This document shows positions 23,299-33,599 of a stretch of DNA of 64,000 nt, piece by piece. Under the pieces are notes generated by a model that did not search any database, had not been told where the DNA came from, and worked only from the letters and a program-made list of their open reading frames with translations. Source of the DNA: Chelydra serpentina (taxonomy: Eukaryota > Chordata > Testudines > Chelydridae); assembly GCA_037349315.1 (NCBI GenBank), contig JBAIAC010000008.1, positions 128,090,001 to 128,154,000 on the forward strand, in the 5' to 3' direction. Made by a program: the position numbers and the translations under genes. Position 1 is the stretch's first letter. Each line of letters starts with the position of its first letter.

Positions 23299-23657
23299 TG
23301 GTTTAGGACAGCCGCCGTAGATTATCGGTTTGGCCAGCAGCATTTCCTGCCCGCCGCCAGGAACACTGAGGGAGACATGGGAGTAGAGCACTGCTGTGAA
23401 GCAATCTCGCAGCAGTCCTAAGTCAGCACCTTACCATGGTTTTCAGAGAGGTGATTTTCTGTGTACGGCAAGGCTTCTGGGATCCGTATACCGGGACCCC
23501 AGACACTCACTCAGCCTTAAGGCATAGTATTTGACCTTGTAGTACGTGTACATGTGATAGGCACCGTGTTTGGTCCTATTCACGGTGAAAGAGTATGGTC
23601 ATTGTTCTTGAAAAAGTATCATTCTGAGGAATTCACTCCCTTTCATTTATCCCACAG

Positions 23658-24139
23658 CTGTGAGTGTCTCCCGCCCAACCCGTGCTTCTCCCACCCACGG
23701 CCTAGTCCAGATAAGGCGGCGCAAAAAGAGAACCAGGGACGACATGTTCTCAGAATTAATGATGCTGTCACAGAGGGAGGCGGCACACCGCAGAGAGGAC
23801 TTTGCACGGTACGAGCGAGCAGCCAGGGAACGGGAGCAGAGGGCTGAAGCGCGCGAGGACAGGTGGCGGCAGGAGGATCAGCAGGCGACCCAAACAATGC
23901 TGGGAATCATGAGGGAGCAAACAGACACGCTCCGGCGCCTAGTGGATGTTCTCCAGGACAGGAGACATGAGGAAAGAGCACCTCTGTATGTTCTTTCAAG
24001 CCGCCCTCCCCCGCCACCAAGTCCAGTGGCTTCCTCCCCAAAAGTCACTTGGACAAGGGGAGCCAGGGTGCGTGGAAATACTCAATCCACCCCTGCAGAC
24101 CGCTGCAGTAGTAGAAGGCTGTCATTCCCAAAACCTTAG
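23658..24139 (+). CDS. Harbinger Myb/SANT-like protein, exon 2
   Basis: The acceptor TTTATCCCACAG ends at 23657. The single base left by exon 1 plus CT makes an alanine codon and restores the frame, giving 353 residues in total. The exon encodes a basic stretch RRRKKRTRDDMF, a probable nuclear localisation signal. It continues into a charged coiled coil (SQREAAHRREDFARYERAAR, EREQRAEAREDRWRQEDQQA, then MREQTDTLRRLVDVLQDRR) likely used for self-association or transposase binding. A proline-rich end follows, then TAG at 24137. AATAAA lies 80 bp further. The frame is fully open despite 480 bp, unlike other transposon genes in the window. Confidence 0.82.
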
Positions 24140-24216
24140 ACTTTTCCCTCCTCTCCATCCAGCAGCACCCCTGAGCACCTCCCTTCCCAGGTCCCATGTT
24201 AAGTTACTGTTCTGTT

Positions 24217-24222
24217 GAATAA
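24217..24222 (+). promoter_or_regulatory. Polyadenylation signal of the Harbinger Myb-like gene
   Basis: An AATAAA in GTTGAATAAATCTGG lies about 80 bp beyond the Myb-like stop codon, on the coding strand, in the space between the two convergent genes. Confidence 0.6.
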
Positions 24223-24909
24223 ATCTGGTTTTTTGGTTCACCAATGTTTCCCTGAGTGTTTTAAATGGGACCGTTTGTATGTCTGGGTAGTGGTTAACAT
24301 GTTTTGTAAGTGCAGATAATGGGAGCAGAAACGAGGGTGCACACAGGGTAACTGCTGAAGTGACAAGCACAGTACACATTGCATGCATTAAGCACACCTG
24401 TCCTTCGTTGTGCAGGTTTATACGTTGTAAACGTGGGGTTGGGGGTTGGGTGGTGCACTGTATGTTTGGGGAGGGTGGTCGCTGATCTTTTGCGGCTGAC
24501 AGTAGCCTGCTGGATAGATCAATGCACCGTGGGATCCGTAGGCGATAGTCACAACGTAAAAGGCACATAGACACCACCACACACACATGGGATTAGGAGA
24601 GGTTGATGGTCCCTTTAAGCAAGCGGAACACCTCTTGGCACTGCGCTTTGGGCTGGATCAAGAGCTTCCCCTTTGAAGGGAAGTGTCCCCCAACCAAACC
24701 GCCCCCCAACCGCCGTATGCCTCCACGGTGATAATCATTACCCAATAAGAAGTACAGGAAAAGGTTCAAACAAAAAAATCTTTCCTTTACTGTGACTTTA
24801 CAGCGTTGATCCAAGGAGGGGGAAGGGGGTTGGTAATGGGAGGATGGGCAACGGGACATGTGTAAAGGGACAGGGGAAGGTCCAGTATCTGTTTACGGAA
24901 GTATAGCAG

Positions 24910-26193
24910 TCACTGGTTAACCCTCTCTGTCTGGAAGCGAGCTTTCAAAGCTTCCCGGATGCGCACCGCCTCCCGCTGTGATCTTCGAATGGCTCTGGTG
25001 TCTGGCTGAGCGTAATCTGCTGCTAGTCGATTTGCCTCAACCTCCCAGCCCTGCATAAATGTCTCCCCCTTGATCTCACAGAGATTGTGGAGCACACAGC
25101 ACGCTGCAATCACAATGGGGATATTTTTAGGGCTGAGGTCGCAGCGAGTAAGTAAGCTTCGCCATCTTGCTTTCAGACGGCCAAAGGCACACTCCACCAC
25201 CATTCTGCACTTGCTCAGGCAGTAATTAAAGAGCTCCTTTTCAGTGTCCAGGGCTCCCGTGTATGGCTTCATGAGCCATGGCATTAGCGGGTAGGCAGGG
25301 TCCCCCAGGATCACTGTTGGCATCTCCACATCCCCAACAGTGATTTTGTGGTCGGGGAAATAAACCCCCTGTTGCAGGCGTCTAAACAGACCAGAGTTTT
25401 TGAAAACACGAGCATCATGAACCTTGCCTGGCCACCCAACATTGATGTTCGTAAAACGTCCTTTGTGGTCCACTAGTGCTTGCAGAACCATAGAAAAATA
25501 GCCCTTTCGGTTAATATACTGGCCGCCCTGGTGCTCCGGTCCCAGGATAGGGATGTGAGTCCCATCTATGGCCCCACCGCAGTTTGGGAATCCCATTGCA
25601 GCGAAGCCATCTATGATCGCCTGCACGTCTCCCAGGGTCACTACTTTGTGGAACAGCAGGTCAACGATTGCACGGGCTACCTGCATCACAGCAACCCCCA
25701 CGGTAGACTTGCCCACTCCAAATTGGTTCGCTACTGACCGGTAGCTGTCACGGGTTGCAAGCTTCCACAGGGCTATGGCCACTCGCTTCTGGACACTGAG
25801 GGCAGCTCGCATCCGGGTGTCCTGGCGCTTCAGGGCAGGGGACAGCAACTCACAAAGTTCCATAAAAGTGCACTTACGCATCCGAAAGTTTCGCAGCCAC
25901 TGGGACTCATCCCATACCTGCAGCACTATGCGGTCCCACCAGTCAGTGCTTGTTTCCCTTGCCCAGCATCGCCGTTCCACGGGATCAACATGACCCATTG
26001 CCACCATGATGTCTAGGGGCCGGGGTCCAGCGCTTTGCAAGAGATCAATGCCCCTTTCAGAGTTTAAGTACTCCCGGAGCTTACGTTGTCTCCTCTCCCG
26101 ATTTCTCTGCATCAGAGTCTGGAAAAGGTGCGCTATAAGGCGCGAGTTGTTGGCTACGGACAGGACAGCTGCGATAATCGTGGAGGGCTCCAT
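24910..26193 (-). CDS. PIF/Harbinger transposase (DDE nuclease), intact
   Basis: The open frame from ATG at 26193 encodes 427 residues with no break. An N-terminal basic region (about 28-45, QRNRERRQRKLREY) is followed by a conserved STDWWDRIVLQVWDESQWLR block. A helix-turn-helix-like stretch comes next (about 138-180: WKLATRDSYRSVANQFGVGK, STVGVAVMQVARAIV). The nuclease domain shows NCGGAIDGTHIPILGP (D210), GWPGKVHDARVFKNS (D260), ILGDPAYPLMPWLM (D298) and CRMVVECAFGRLKARWRSL (E334). These are the acidic positions expected of a DDE transposase of the DDE_Tnp_4/HARBI1 type; which aspartate is the second catalytic residue I leave open. The C-terminus is basic. In known members this enzyme cuts at the terminal inverted repeats and targets 3-bp TWA sites, matching the TTA flanks here. 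Host HARBI1 is a domesticated relative, but the inverted termini show that this copy is still in a transposon. Confidence 0.94.
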   Translation of the reverse strand: MEPSTIIAAVLSVANNSRLIAHLFQTLMQRNRERRQRKLREYLNSERGIDLLQSAGPRPLDIMVAMGHVDPVERRCWARETSTDWWDRIVLQVWDESQWLRNFRMRKCTFMELCELLSPALKRQDTRMRAALSVQKRVAIALWKLATRDSYRSVANQFGVGKSTVGVAVMQVARAIVDLLFHKVVTLGDVQAIIDGFAAMGFPNCGGAIDGTHIPILGPEHQGGQYINRKGYFSMVLQALVDHKGRFTNINVGWPGKVHDARVFKNSGLFRRLQQGVYFPDHKITVGDVEMPTVILGDPAYPLMPWLMKPYTGALDTEKELFNYCLSKCRMVVECAFGRLKARWRSLLTRCDLSPKNIPIVIAACCVLHNLCEIKGETFMQGWEVEANRLAADYAQPDTRAIRRSQREAVRIREALKARFQTERVNQ

Positions 26194-26555
26194 GCTCACT
26201 GTCCAGTGGTGTCCGAGCTATCAGCCACAGGAAAAGGGCGCGAATTCATTCCCCGCCGGCGCTTTCACGTTGGGAAGGCGGAAGTGTGGGTCGAGTGACG
26301 AAATTTACGTATACCGACCCTTGACACAATTTCGTTCCCACAAGGCACTGGGGGCTACACCCAGAATTCCAGTGGGCAGGCGGGACTGCGGGAACTGTGG
26401 GATAGCTACCCACAATGCACCGCTTGCAATTTCGACGCTTGCCCCCCTACTGTGGACTCGGACATTCGAAAAAAGATCCCTGGTGTGGATTCGAACAATC
26501 GACCTGGAAATATCGGGTTCACAAGTTCGGTTTCACAGAAATCGAACTAGTACCG

Positions 26556-26571
26556 TAGTGTAGACATACCC
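26556..26571 (-). repeat. Harbinger right terminal inverted repeat
   Basis: Read on the minus strand this is GGGTATGTCTACACTA, matching the left terminus except at positions 3, 4 and 6. TTA follows on the plus strand. The shared TCTACACTA core is probably part of the recognition site. Confidence 0.88.
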
Positions 26572-26754
26572 TTAGAGGAACAAATCCTGAAAGGAGCAGA
26601 ACATGTGCAAATTCCACAAAAGTCAGTGGAAATTGCAGACGCTCAGCATCTGGCCCTAATTGTATTTTGCACCACATATTTCTACAGTAAAATTCTTTGA
26701 CATTTCCAGATTCTGGAAACCTTCTTGAATGTTTCACTTTCCAGGTTTATATTT

Positions 26755-26990
26755 ATTCCCCCCAAATAATCATTCCTAGCACTTACATAGACCTCTTCAT
26801 TCCAAGATCTCAGACATTACAGAGGAGAGCAAGTATCATTATCCTCATTTTACAGATGGGGATATGGAGGCACAAGAGAAGTTAATTGACCTGCCCATGG
26901 TCACATAGCGAACAGAGGGTAGAGTTATGAACAGAACACCTCTCTCCACATGTCCAGTCTTGTACACTAGCCACTGGACCACACGGTCTC
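26755..26990 (-). mobile_element. MIR-type SINE, antisense
   Basis: ATCCTCATTTTACAGATGGG followed by CTGCCCATGGTCACATAGCG and AACAGAGGGTAGAGTTATGA is the reverse complement of a MIR core. It includes the reversed 'CAAATCTGTAAAATG' type segment. Confidence 0.7.
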
Positions 26991-26999
26991 TTGAATAAC

Positions 27000-28985
27000 C
27001 CAACATTCTACCACGAATGAGTTGGGAAGGCATGATGAACTATATGCCATCCCTCCCTCATCTTAGCAGATGCTTCAGTGGTTCTGTACTGTATTTACCG
27101 TAGAAATGTTATACCAAATCCGACAGATGGAGGCAACCAGAAAACTCTAAGCTAGTTGGAGTACAAGTGGTGAATGAGACAGTAATGAAGGGATTGAAAC
27201 TATGGAATAGGGCATATTGCAAGGAAACAATGAAAAAGAATAATGTTAAGGTGGGACTTGATCACAGTCTACCTACCTACATAGAGAACAGAATTTGATA
27301 ATAGAGGGCTCTTCAGTGTAGCAAACAAAGGCACAAGATGCAAGAGCAGAAAACTGAAGCTAGACAGACTGAGGCTAGAAATAAGGCACATCTTTTGGAC
27401 AGTAAAGGTAATTGCACTGGAACAACTTATCAAGGCTTTTGGTGGATTCTCCATCACAAATTTTCATATTGAGATTGGATGATTCTCTGAAAGATATGCT
27501 GAAGTTCAGTGGTTCCAAAATGTTATTGGTTCACATACAATATTTGTAAAAGAGGTACATGAAGTACTACATGCAAATTTGAAGTGCTACATACAAAATG
27601 TCTCCATCTTGTGCATTTATTTTAGGCCTTAGTAGGCTTAGCTTAAGTATTTATGAATTTGTCATAAAAAAATTTGAATTTGGTTGGTGATCAGTCTGGA
27701 GGAAATCACAAGTGAAGAGAGTTTGGTTGGGGGAGACTGGGTGGGAGGGTTGGAGGACATGAGGTTTAGCGATGGCTGGAAAATGCCTATTTGTAAACAC
27801 TGAAATTTTACAGGAACCTAGCTGTTTTGATGAAAATGTCATCACAAAAGATTTCTCAGGTCTAGGATGGAATTTATGATCAAGACCAGAGAGAGAAAGA
27901 AACCCACCTCAGAGCAGCCTGGTAGTCCAAGCACACACCTGTAGTGGGGGAGACCATTCGCTCTGCTCTGCCTGATTCAGATGATGCCCTGGCCACCAGG
28001 CTATTGGCTACTCTGGGTTGGATGGGTCTCTCTCTCTCTTGTGTGCACTCGCTGATTTTTCATGAACAGCTCTGAAAGTTCTTGGTTTCATCCGGATGCA
28101 GAATTAATTTTTTTTTGACATCACAAAAAGTTTCATGAAATGGGAGAACAATGTTTTGCCCAGCTCTAATGAGGTTAGATTGAGAGACAGGATTCTGGAT
28201 GGAGAGCAAGGGGGCTTTTTTGGGGTGGGGTCTAGAGGGAAAAAAAGGGGCAGGGAAGACTGGTGGTTGGTGTGTGTGACTCAGGGAGGAGGGGCATAGA
28301 GGCGTGGGAAGTCTTGGCCGGAAATGAGGGGCATTACCTGGGCATTGGCCCACTTCAGCTCCAATGCATCCTCTTTCCAAGGCTTCAGGTTCCCAGTTTC
28401 CCTCAAGCTCCTTCTGCGCGATGGAGCTTGGCCAGTCCCAGTGTAGCTCTTGGCTTCTTTGGAGCCTTTCCCCCAGGTCTCCTCTTGCCTTGCTCTCACA
28501 ACTCCTGCGCTTTGGGTAAGGGATTCCACAGCCCTCCTCCATGGGGGTATGCTGTGATTCAAGCAGGCTTCCCCAGCCCACCAGTATCCAAATACCGGCC
28601 CCACTTCACAGAACTTGCCTTGGTCCTTGGACTCAGACTCTTCATCCCCTTGTTTCAAGGCTCCTACCAGCCTCCTTCTTGCGGCCGTGGTTTGATGGAG
28701 GCAGGCTTCCCCAGCCCACCAGTCTTCCTGCTGCTTTTGATTCCCTCACCAGGGAGTTTTACTCCAGACTTGATGCTCCCTTGCAGTTCTCCTCCCCAGG
28801 CTGTCTGCCCTCTTCCTTTTAATCTTCCTAGAAGTCACCTATCAGCTGGGTTTTATTGTGTTAAGGAGATAGCTACCATTCTCCACTAGTCTGCTGCTCC
28901 CTTGAATACCTGGTTCCTTAAAGAGGCCGTGAAATATAACAGGGACGGGCTGGCCCCAAGCCCCTCTGCCCCTTCAAGGGAACAG
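27000..28985. other. Intergenic DNA, nothing recognised
   Basis: Frames in the C-rich stretch 28060-28890 lack resemblance to any family. There may be an unnamed repeat here. Confidence 0.3.
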
Positions 28986-28994
28986 ACCACTCTT

Positions 28995-29175
28995 ACAGCA
29001 CAGAATCCTAGAAATGTAGGGCTGGAAGGGACCTTGAAAAGTCATCTAGTCCAGCTCTCTGAGCTGAGGCACAACCAAGTAAACCTAGACCTTCCCTGGC
29101 AGCCATTTGTCCAACCTGTTCTTAAAAATCTCCAGTGATGGTGATTCCATAACCTCCCATGGAAGTCTAGCCTAG
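28995..29175 (-). mobile_element. CR1-type LINE 3' end, antisense
   Basis: It reads AATCCTAGAAATGTAGGGCT, then GGAAGGGACCTTGAAAAGTC, then ATCTAGTCCAGCTCTCTGAG. This is the reversed 3' end of CR1 as seen in bird and reptile genomes. Confidence 0.8.
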
Positions 29176-29234
29176 AGTAGCATGCCTCTTCCAACAAGCT
29201 TGTGTACCACTAGTATACACATGCCACAGTTCGG

Positions 29235-29345
29235 GAACATCTGCTGTAGTTCAAACAGGTATTAATGCAAGGGAGTCCTGTGTTATACAGGAGATCAGAC
29301 TAGATGATCACCATGGTCCATTCTAGCTTTATGACATATGACAAA
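29235..29345 (+). mobile_element. CR1/L3-type LINE 3' tail
   Basis: GGAGATCAGACTAGATGATC followed by ACCATGGTCCATTCTAGCTT is a typical CR1/L3 tail in plus orientation. It is only about 60 bp from the antisense CR1 fragment. Confidence 0.65.
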
Positions 29346-29479
29346 TGCTTAATCTAGAGGTAAAATTCGCACCTAAAGCCTTTCCTAGAACTATCAAAGT
29401 ACTTCAGAGAAACTGAACCACTGTATTCAAAGTGACATGGATGCCAACTATAGGATTAGAGTCACCGTGGATTTTGTTG

Positions 29480-29760
29480 CATTCTAGTTGCAAAAAGCCT
29501 GCACCGTTTATTGGATATGCAGCTATCTGCAGTCAAAAAGACAAGTAAGAGCCAGCAACTTACTACCCTATATTCCAATTACACTAACAAAAACTATGTT
29601 AAAAAACTCCCATTATTATGGTAGCTAAATCAAGCACTCAAAAAAACAGGAAATGCCAGAATTAAGATTGCCCATGAAAACTTAATGCAGCCCCCTTGTG
29701 CATATGCATTATGATAGTATGTGATCATGTCATTAAAAACTCTGTTTTCCACAGGCATGC
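29480..29760 (+). repeat. Unnamed dispersed repeat, copy 1
   Basis: The string AGGAAATGCCAGAATTAAGA and the segment TATGATAGTATGTGATCATG recur in reverse complement form at 31080-31240. I cannot name the family. Confidence 0.5.
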
Positions 29761-30075
29761 TTCATCCAGTGCTTAGGATAGATGATGGCCACTGAGCTGC
29801 TGTTCAGTATTTGTTTATCCTCATTGCTCAACATGTAGGTCAGGCCTTATGCACTGAACACTAGTCAAATCCTGCCCTGAAGACAGAATTACTAATTTCC
29901 TCACGGGTTTTATTATGGTACTCAAGAGTACAACATCTGAGCACTTAATAACCTTTATGTTAATAATACTCCTCTGAGGAGAGGGGTTATCACTATTGTG
30001 TATCTGGGAAACTTAGGCACAGAGATTTCAGGCCCAATGTACCCACTACTGGGGTGCGCAATTTGAGATGCCCTG

Positions 30076-30639
30076 TGTCACGGAGTGTGGGGGAGTCCAG
30101 CCCTGCACCCCTCTTCCCCGGATTCACTGGGAGTCTCAGCCAGCCAGTAGAACAGAAGGTTTATTAGAGATGCCAGGAACACGGTCCAAACAGAGCTTGT
30201 CAGTACATCCAGGACCCCTCAGTCGGGCCCTTCCGGGGGACAGGGAGCTTAGACCCCAGCTCGGGGCTCCCTGCATTTCACCCCACAGCTCCAAACGGGG
30301 GCAGGGAGGCCAGACCCTGTCTGCCCCTCTCCCCTCCTCTTCCCAAGCCAGCTCCAAACTGAAACTGTCCAGCCCCGCCTCTCTCCTTTGTCTCCTTCCC
30401 GGGCCAGGAGGTCACCTGATCCCTTTGTTCCAACACCTTCAGCTCTCACCTTTGCAGGGGAGGGGCCAGGGCCATCAGTTGCTAGGAGACCGAGTGTCGG
30501 CCCTTCTCTGTGTCCAGGCCCCTCTGTAACAATCATGCACCCTTGTCCCACCACCTAGATACTCAAGCACTGCATCGGGAAACCGAGGCACCCACACAGT
30601 ACTCAGGGAAAACATTACCAACAGTCCTAGTTCGTCACA
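30076..30639 (-). mobile_element. Solo LTR with exact 5-bp target duplication, antisense
   Basis: The 564-bp block runs from TGTCACGGAGTG to TTCGTCACA, with TG...CA termini extended to a longer inverted pair (TGTCACG and CGTCACA-type). It is flanked by CCCTG at 30071-30075 and 30640-30644. Read on the minus strand it starts TGTGACGAACTAGGACTGTT and has AATAAA near 30160, about 80 bp before its end, as in an LTR. No gag, pol or env sequence is present, so this is a solo LTR of a gypsy- or retrovirus-like element; which of the two I cannot tell. Frames inside it are not genes. Confidence 0.8.
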
Positions 30640-30784
30640 CCCTGTATCTGATTTTTCCAAAGGTCTCTCATTATGTACCACGTCATATGCTCAAAGCACA
30701 GCTTCCACTGACTTCATTTGCAGTGAGAGTGCTCAGCGCTTCTGCAAGTCAGACCCAGGATCTCAAGTCAGGCACCAGGAAATG

Positions 30785-30900
30785 AGGAACACAAAGTGAC
30801 CATGTGTGAAAAGCTTGGTTTAAGGGACTTGTCCAGCATCACACAGGAGCTCTAACAGAGGCAGGGATAAAATGCAATTCTCATGGGCCGCATTCAACTG
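30785..30900 (-). mobile_element. MIR-type SINE fragment, antisense
   Basis: GGACTTGTCCAGCATCACAC followed by AGGAGCTCTAACAGAGGCAG resembles the reversed MIR core. Short and diverged. Confidence 0.45.
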
Positions 30901-31079
30901 CCTTTATTATGAGCCCTTACTTTCTCTTCCTGAAATCCTCAGCCTCATTCATTGCACACCTTCAAAAAATGAAACGGGTCCTACAGAAACAGCCTCTTTC
31001 ACTACATACTGCTAATTCAACCCCAAAGCAGGTCCCTCCTGGGCATTGAATAAGGCAGGGGGGCCTCTGAAAAAAACCA

Positions 31080-31240
31080 GTATTGATCATGTAATTAAAA
31101 CCTGCATCATAATAGTTGTGCAATCTTAATTCAATCACAAGGAGAGATTAAGATTGCACAGGCAACCTTCATTTTGGCATTTCCTAACTTCTGACTGCTT
31201 GACTTTGCAACCTTACTATTCTTTTAACTCTTACGTGTGT
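31080..31240 (-). repeat. Unnamed dispersed repeat, copy 2 (inverted)
   Basis: TTGATCATGTAATTAAAACC and GGCAACCTTCATTTTGGCAT, then TTCCTAACTT, correspond to the reverse complement of 29480-29760. A short internal inverted repeat (GTGCAATCTTAATT against TTAAGATTGCAC) is present at 31119-31160. Confidence 0.5.
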
Positions 31241-31499
31241 GTGTAATTTCCTAGTTTCGAAAAAAGAATCACAAATTCCATCATCGGGCATCATATTAAC
31301 ATCCACTTGGTTCATCAGCAGGGTTGGAACCATTAGATCCACGACAGACTTCTGCCAAGTCACCTAATGGGGTAAAAGATAGCAGTACTAGGTTGTGATC
31401 CTATAGGTAGATCAGCACTAGACAAGGATGGGGCACTGTCAGCAAATATGTGCAAAACACATGGGCAGCAGAGGAATAGTGAGACTCAGAAATTTTGGG

Positions 31500-32250
31500 T
31501 TCCATTGCAGGCTCTGGAAGGGTGTGTTTTCTGGTGGACAGACTCTTTTGCCCATTCCTCCGCATGTGACATATCCTATCTTGTCCCCTCCCACATGTCC
31601 TTATCTAAGTTATTGCTCAGGCTCCTCCCTGGTTCTTTTGTTACAGTTCTCCTCACCTAGCCAATCTGTCTTCACTCCTCCGACCTCTCATCCCACTGCC
31701 AGCTTCCCCTGTCCAGCCAGTACTAATCTCCCCCTCTGGACGTCTCATACCAGTTATCAACCCTTTCTCCTCACACTCAACCCCAGTACTGATCTTCTTG
31801 CTCAGCCAGTCACAATTCCTCCCTTCCTCATTTGATCTCTCCCATCTCAGCTTCCAGTCACGTCCAGACACACATTCCCTATCCCCAGTGTCCCAGTCCT
31901 GTCTCACCCCCCTTTCCCTTGTCTGATCTCACTCTTCCCACCCCTGCCTTCCAGTCCCCTTGCCCAACCCAGTCCCAGTCTGCCACCCAACTCCCAATGC
32001 CAGTGTCCTCTCACCCTCATCAACCTCCCATCCCAGTCTTCCCCCACCTAGTTCTTTATCACAATCTACACCCACAACCTCTTGTCCCCTCTGCATTTGA
32101 TTCAGGCAGCTTCCTTCTTCATGCTGCCGGGGTCCAGCAGGGTGGGGCATTGAGAGCACAGGACAGGCAGGCCCCCTACTCTCAGTTCTGGTGCTCGAAC
32201 TCAGCTGGGAACTGTGATTGCAGGGAAAGTCCTGCTTACTCCTAGGCTGC
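31500..32250. other. C/T-rich stretch, probable dispersed repeat
   Basis: Pyrimidine-rich sequence dominated by TCCC and CCAGTC-type words. Long frames on the plus strand consist of low-complexity Ser/Pro/Leu text with no domain. No boundaries found. Confidence 0.4.
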
Positions 32251-32639
32251 AGCATTCAGATAGAATTTTGGGGGAAATCAAACTGCAAAGCTCTAGCAGG
32301 TCTCCACTGAGCATGTGTGAACTATAGGTTTTCAAAGCCTTATAACTTGGCCAAACTCTGGCAGAATTTCATAGGAAGAGCAAAAGGCACACCCTGACAC
32401 AAAATCTGACCCTCCCGGCCAAATTTCAAGTCCCTTCACCAAAGCATGGTGGCACTTGAGCTTCTCAAAGAAAAAAACACTGGAATTATTTTGAACACCA
32501 CAATTTTTCCCCCTAGCCTTGTTCTCAAAAACAGCTGAACTGCTTTGGCTGAAATCACCCTCGCTCCAAAATAAAATCAGCTTGAGGCAGACACCCAGCA
32601 TGGAAAATTTCATCCCAAATGATTAAACTCTGGCAACTG

Positions 32640-33300
32640 TGGCAGAGCTCCGACCCTGTCCTGGTGGGTCCCATGCTTCTAGGCGGTTTATACTAGCCTC
32701 AGAGGCTCACTGCGACCCTCCACGTAGCCCTTCTCTCTCTAGGACTAGGGTTACAGTCTACTGAGCCCTTTTCATCATAAGCCAGCACAAGGTTGGTGAG
32801 AGAACTCCCACAGTCTCTGTTGTCCCTATGAGCTTATCTCAGAACAGATTAGCTTCCTGTCCTGATAGGGGCCTGTCTTCCCCTCCCAGGAGGTGTTTCT
32901 GTAGTGACAGGTTGGGGGGAACCCGGGCCCACCCGCCTTCTACTCCGGATTCTGGCCCAGAGACCCTAGTGGTAGCAGCTGTTGGCAGCTAACCTTTTAC
33001 TGCCAGAGTTGCTATGTTTCCCTGGGCCACTTCCCCACAGCTCTCCCGCTTCTCACTTCTTCACCCTTACCCTAGGGCTCCCTTACTGATGGCACGAGCG
33101 TGTCCTCATTTACTCAGTCCTTCAGTAACAACAACTCTTCCCTGGCTCTCCACAGCCTGACTGGAGTGAGCCCTTTTATATGCTCAGAAGAGCCTTAATT
33201 AGAGTCAGATGTTCACATCACCTTAATGGCCTCACCTGACTCTTTACAGGTTAATTAGAGTCGGGTGTCCTCATTAGCCTGGAGCAGCCCCTGCTCTGGT
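32640..33300. other. Repeat-like sequence upstream of the LINE, unnamed
   Basis: Contains two close copies of TTAATTAGAGTC (33197-33208 and 33252-33263), each followed by a GTG-type tract ending in a CTCA or CCTCA motif. It has no coding potential. It may be the antisense half of another repeat abutting the Tx1-like LINE. Confidence 0.35.
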
Positions 33301-33599
33301 CACTCAGGGAACAGAAACCTGCTTCTCGAGCTGCCAGTCTTCTACCAGGACCTCCTCCGTGCCTGGAAGCTGGTTTCACCAACCAGGTCCTTTGTGGCCA
33401 CTGAGGGGGTAGATCTCCTCGCGGAGCCCCTGCTACACAATCCCCATCTTCGTGTGCAGGTGGCGGAGTCCCCCTTGGTGTGCCGGAGGTTGGTCCTGGC
33501 GGGAGTCACTAAGATCGGAGACCTCCTGGACTACGACCTGGGGGGTTGGGTGGACCCCCGGGCGCTTGGTCGGCGCATGGACGGATGGATGGAATCCAT

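Larger units (their letters stand above)
21057..26571. mobile_element. Complete PIF/Harbinger DNA transposon with two intact genes
   Basis: This 5,515-bp element is flanked by TTA on both sides (21054-21056 and 26572-26574), the usual 3-bp target duplication of the superfamily. The left terminus is GGCCAGGTCTACACTAGGAC. The right, reverse-complemented, is GGGTATGTCTACACTACGGT; they agree in 13 of the first 16 bases. It carries an intact two-exon Myb/SANT-like gene on the plus strand and an intact transposase gene on the minus strand, arranged convergently. A G-rich minisatellite occupies the Myb gene's intron. The decayed element at 8103-12702 is a distant relative with the same gene order in inverted orientation. 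Confidence 0.93.

Noticed and set aside
22608..23306. Tandem array considered as a CRISPR array or as a repeat protein
   Set aside because: Units are contiguous 77-bp tandem copies without unique spacers, in a vertebrate genome. The translated repeats on either strand are by-products of the period and the G run, and splice sites exclude the array from the Myb-like gene.
24910..26193. Domesticated HARBI1 host gene
   Set aside because: It sits within terminal inverted repeats and TTA duplications next to a Myb-like partner gene, and has no introns. It is a transposon gene, although a paralogue of the HARBI1 family.
28263..28889. 208-codon frame with hydrophobic stretches
   Set aside because: No family resemblance, no splice context, and an overlapping antisense frame of similar length. 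Composition looks like repeat-derived C-rich sequence.
30068..30529. 153-codon frame
   Set aside because: It lies almost wholly inside the solo LTR at 30076-30639 and runs antisense to it.
31428..32245. Two overlapping Ser/Pro/Leu-rich frames
   Set aside because: Low-complexity translation of a pyrimidine-rich tract, without start context or domains.
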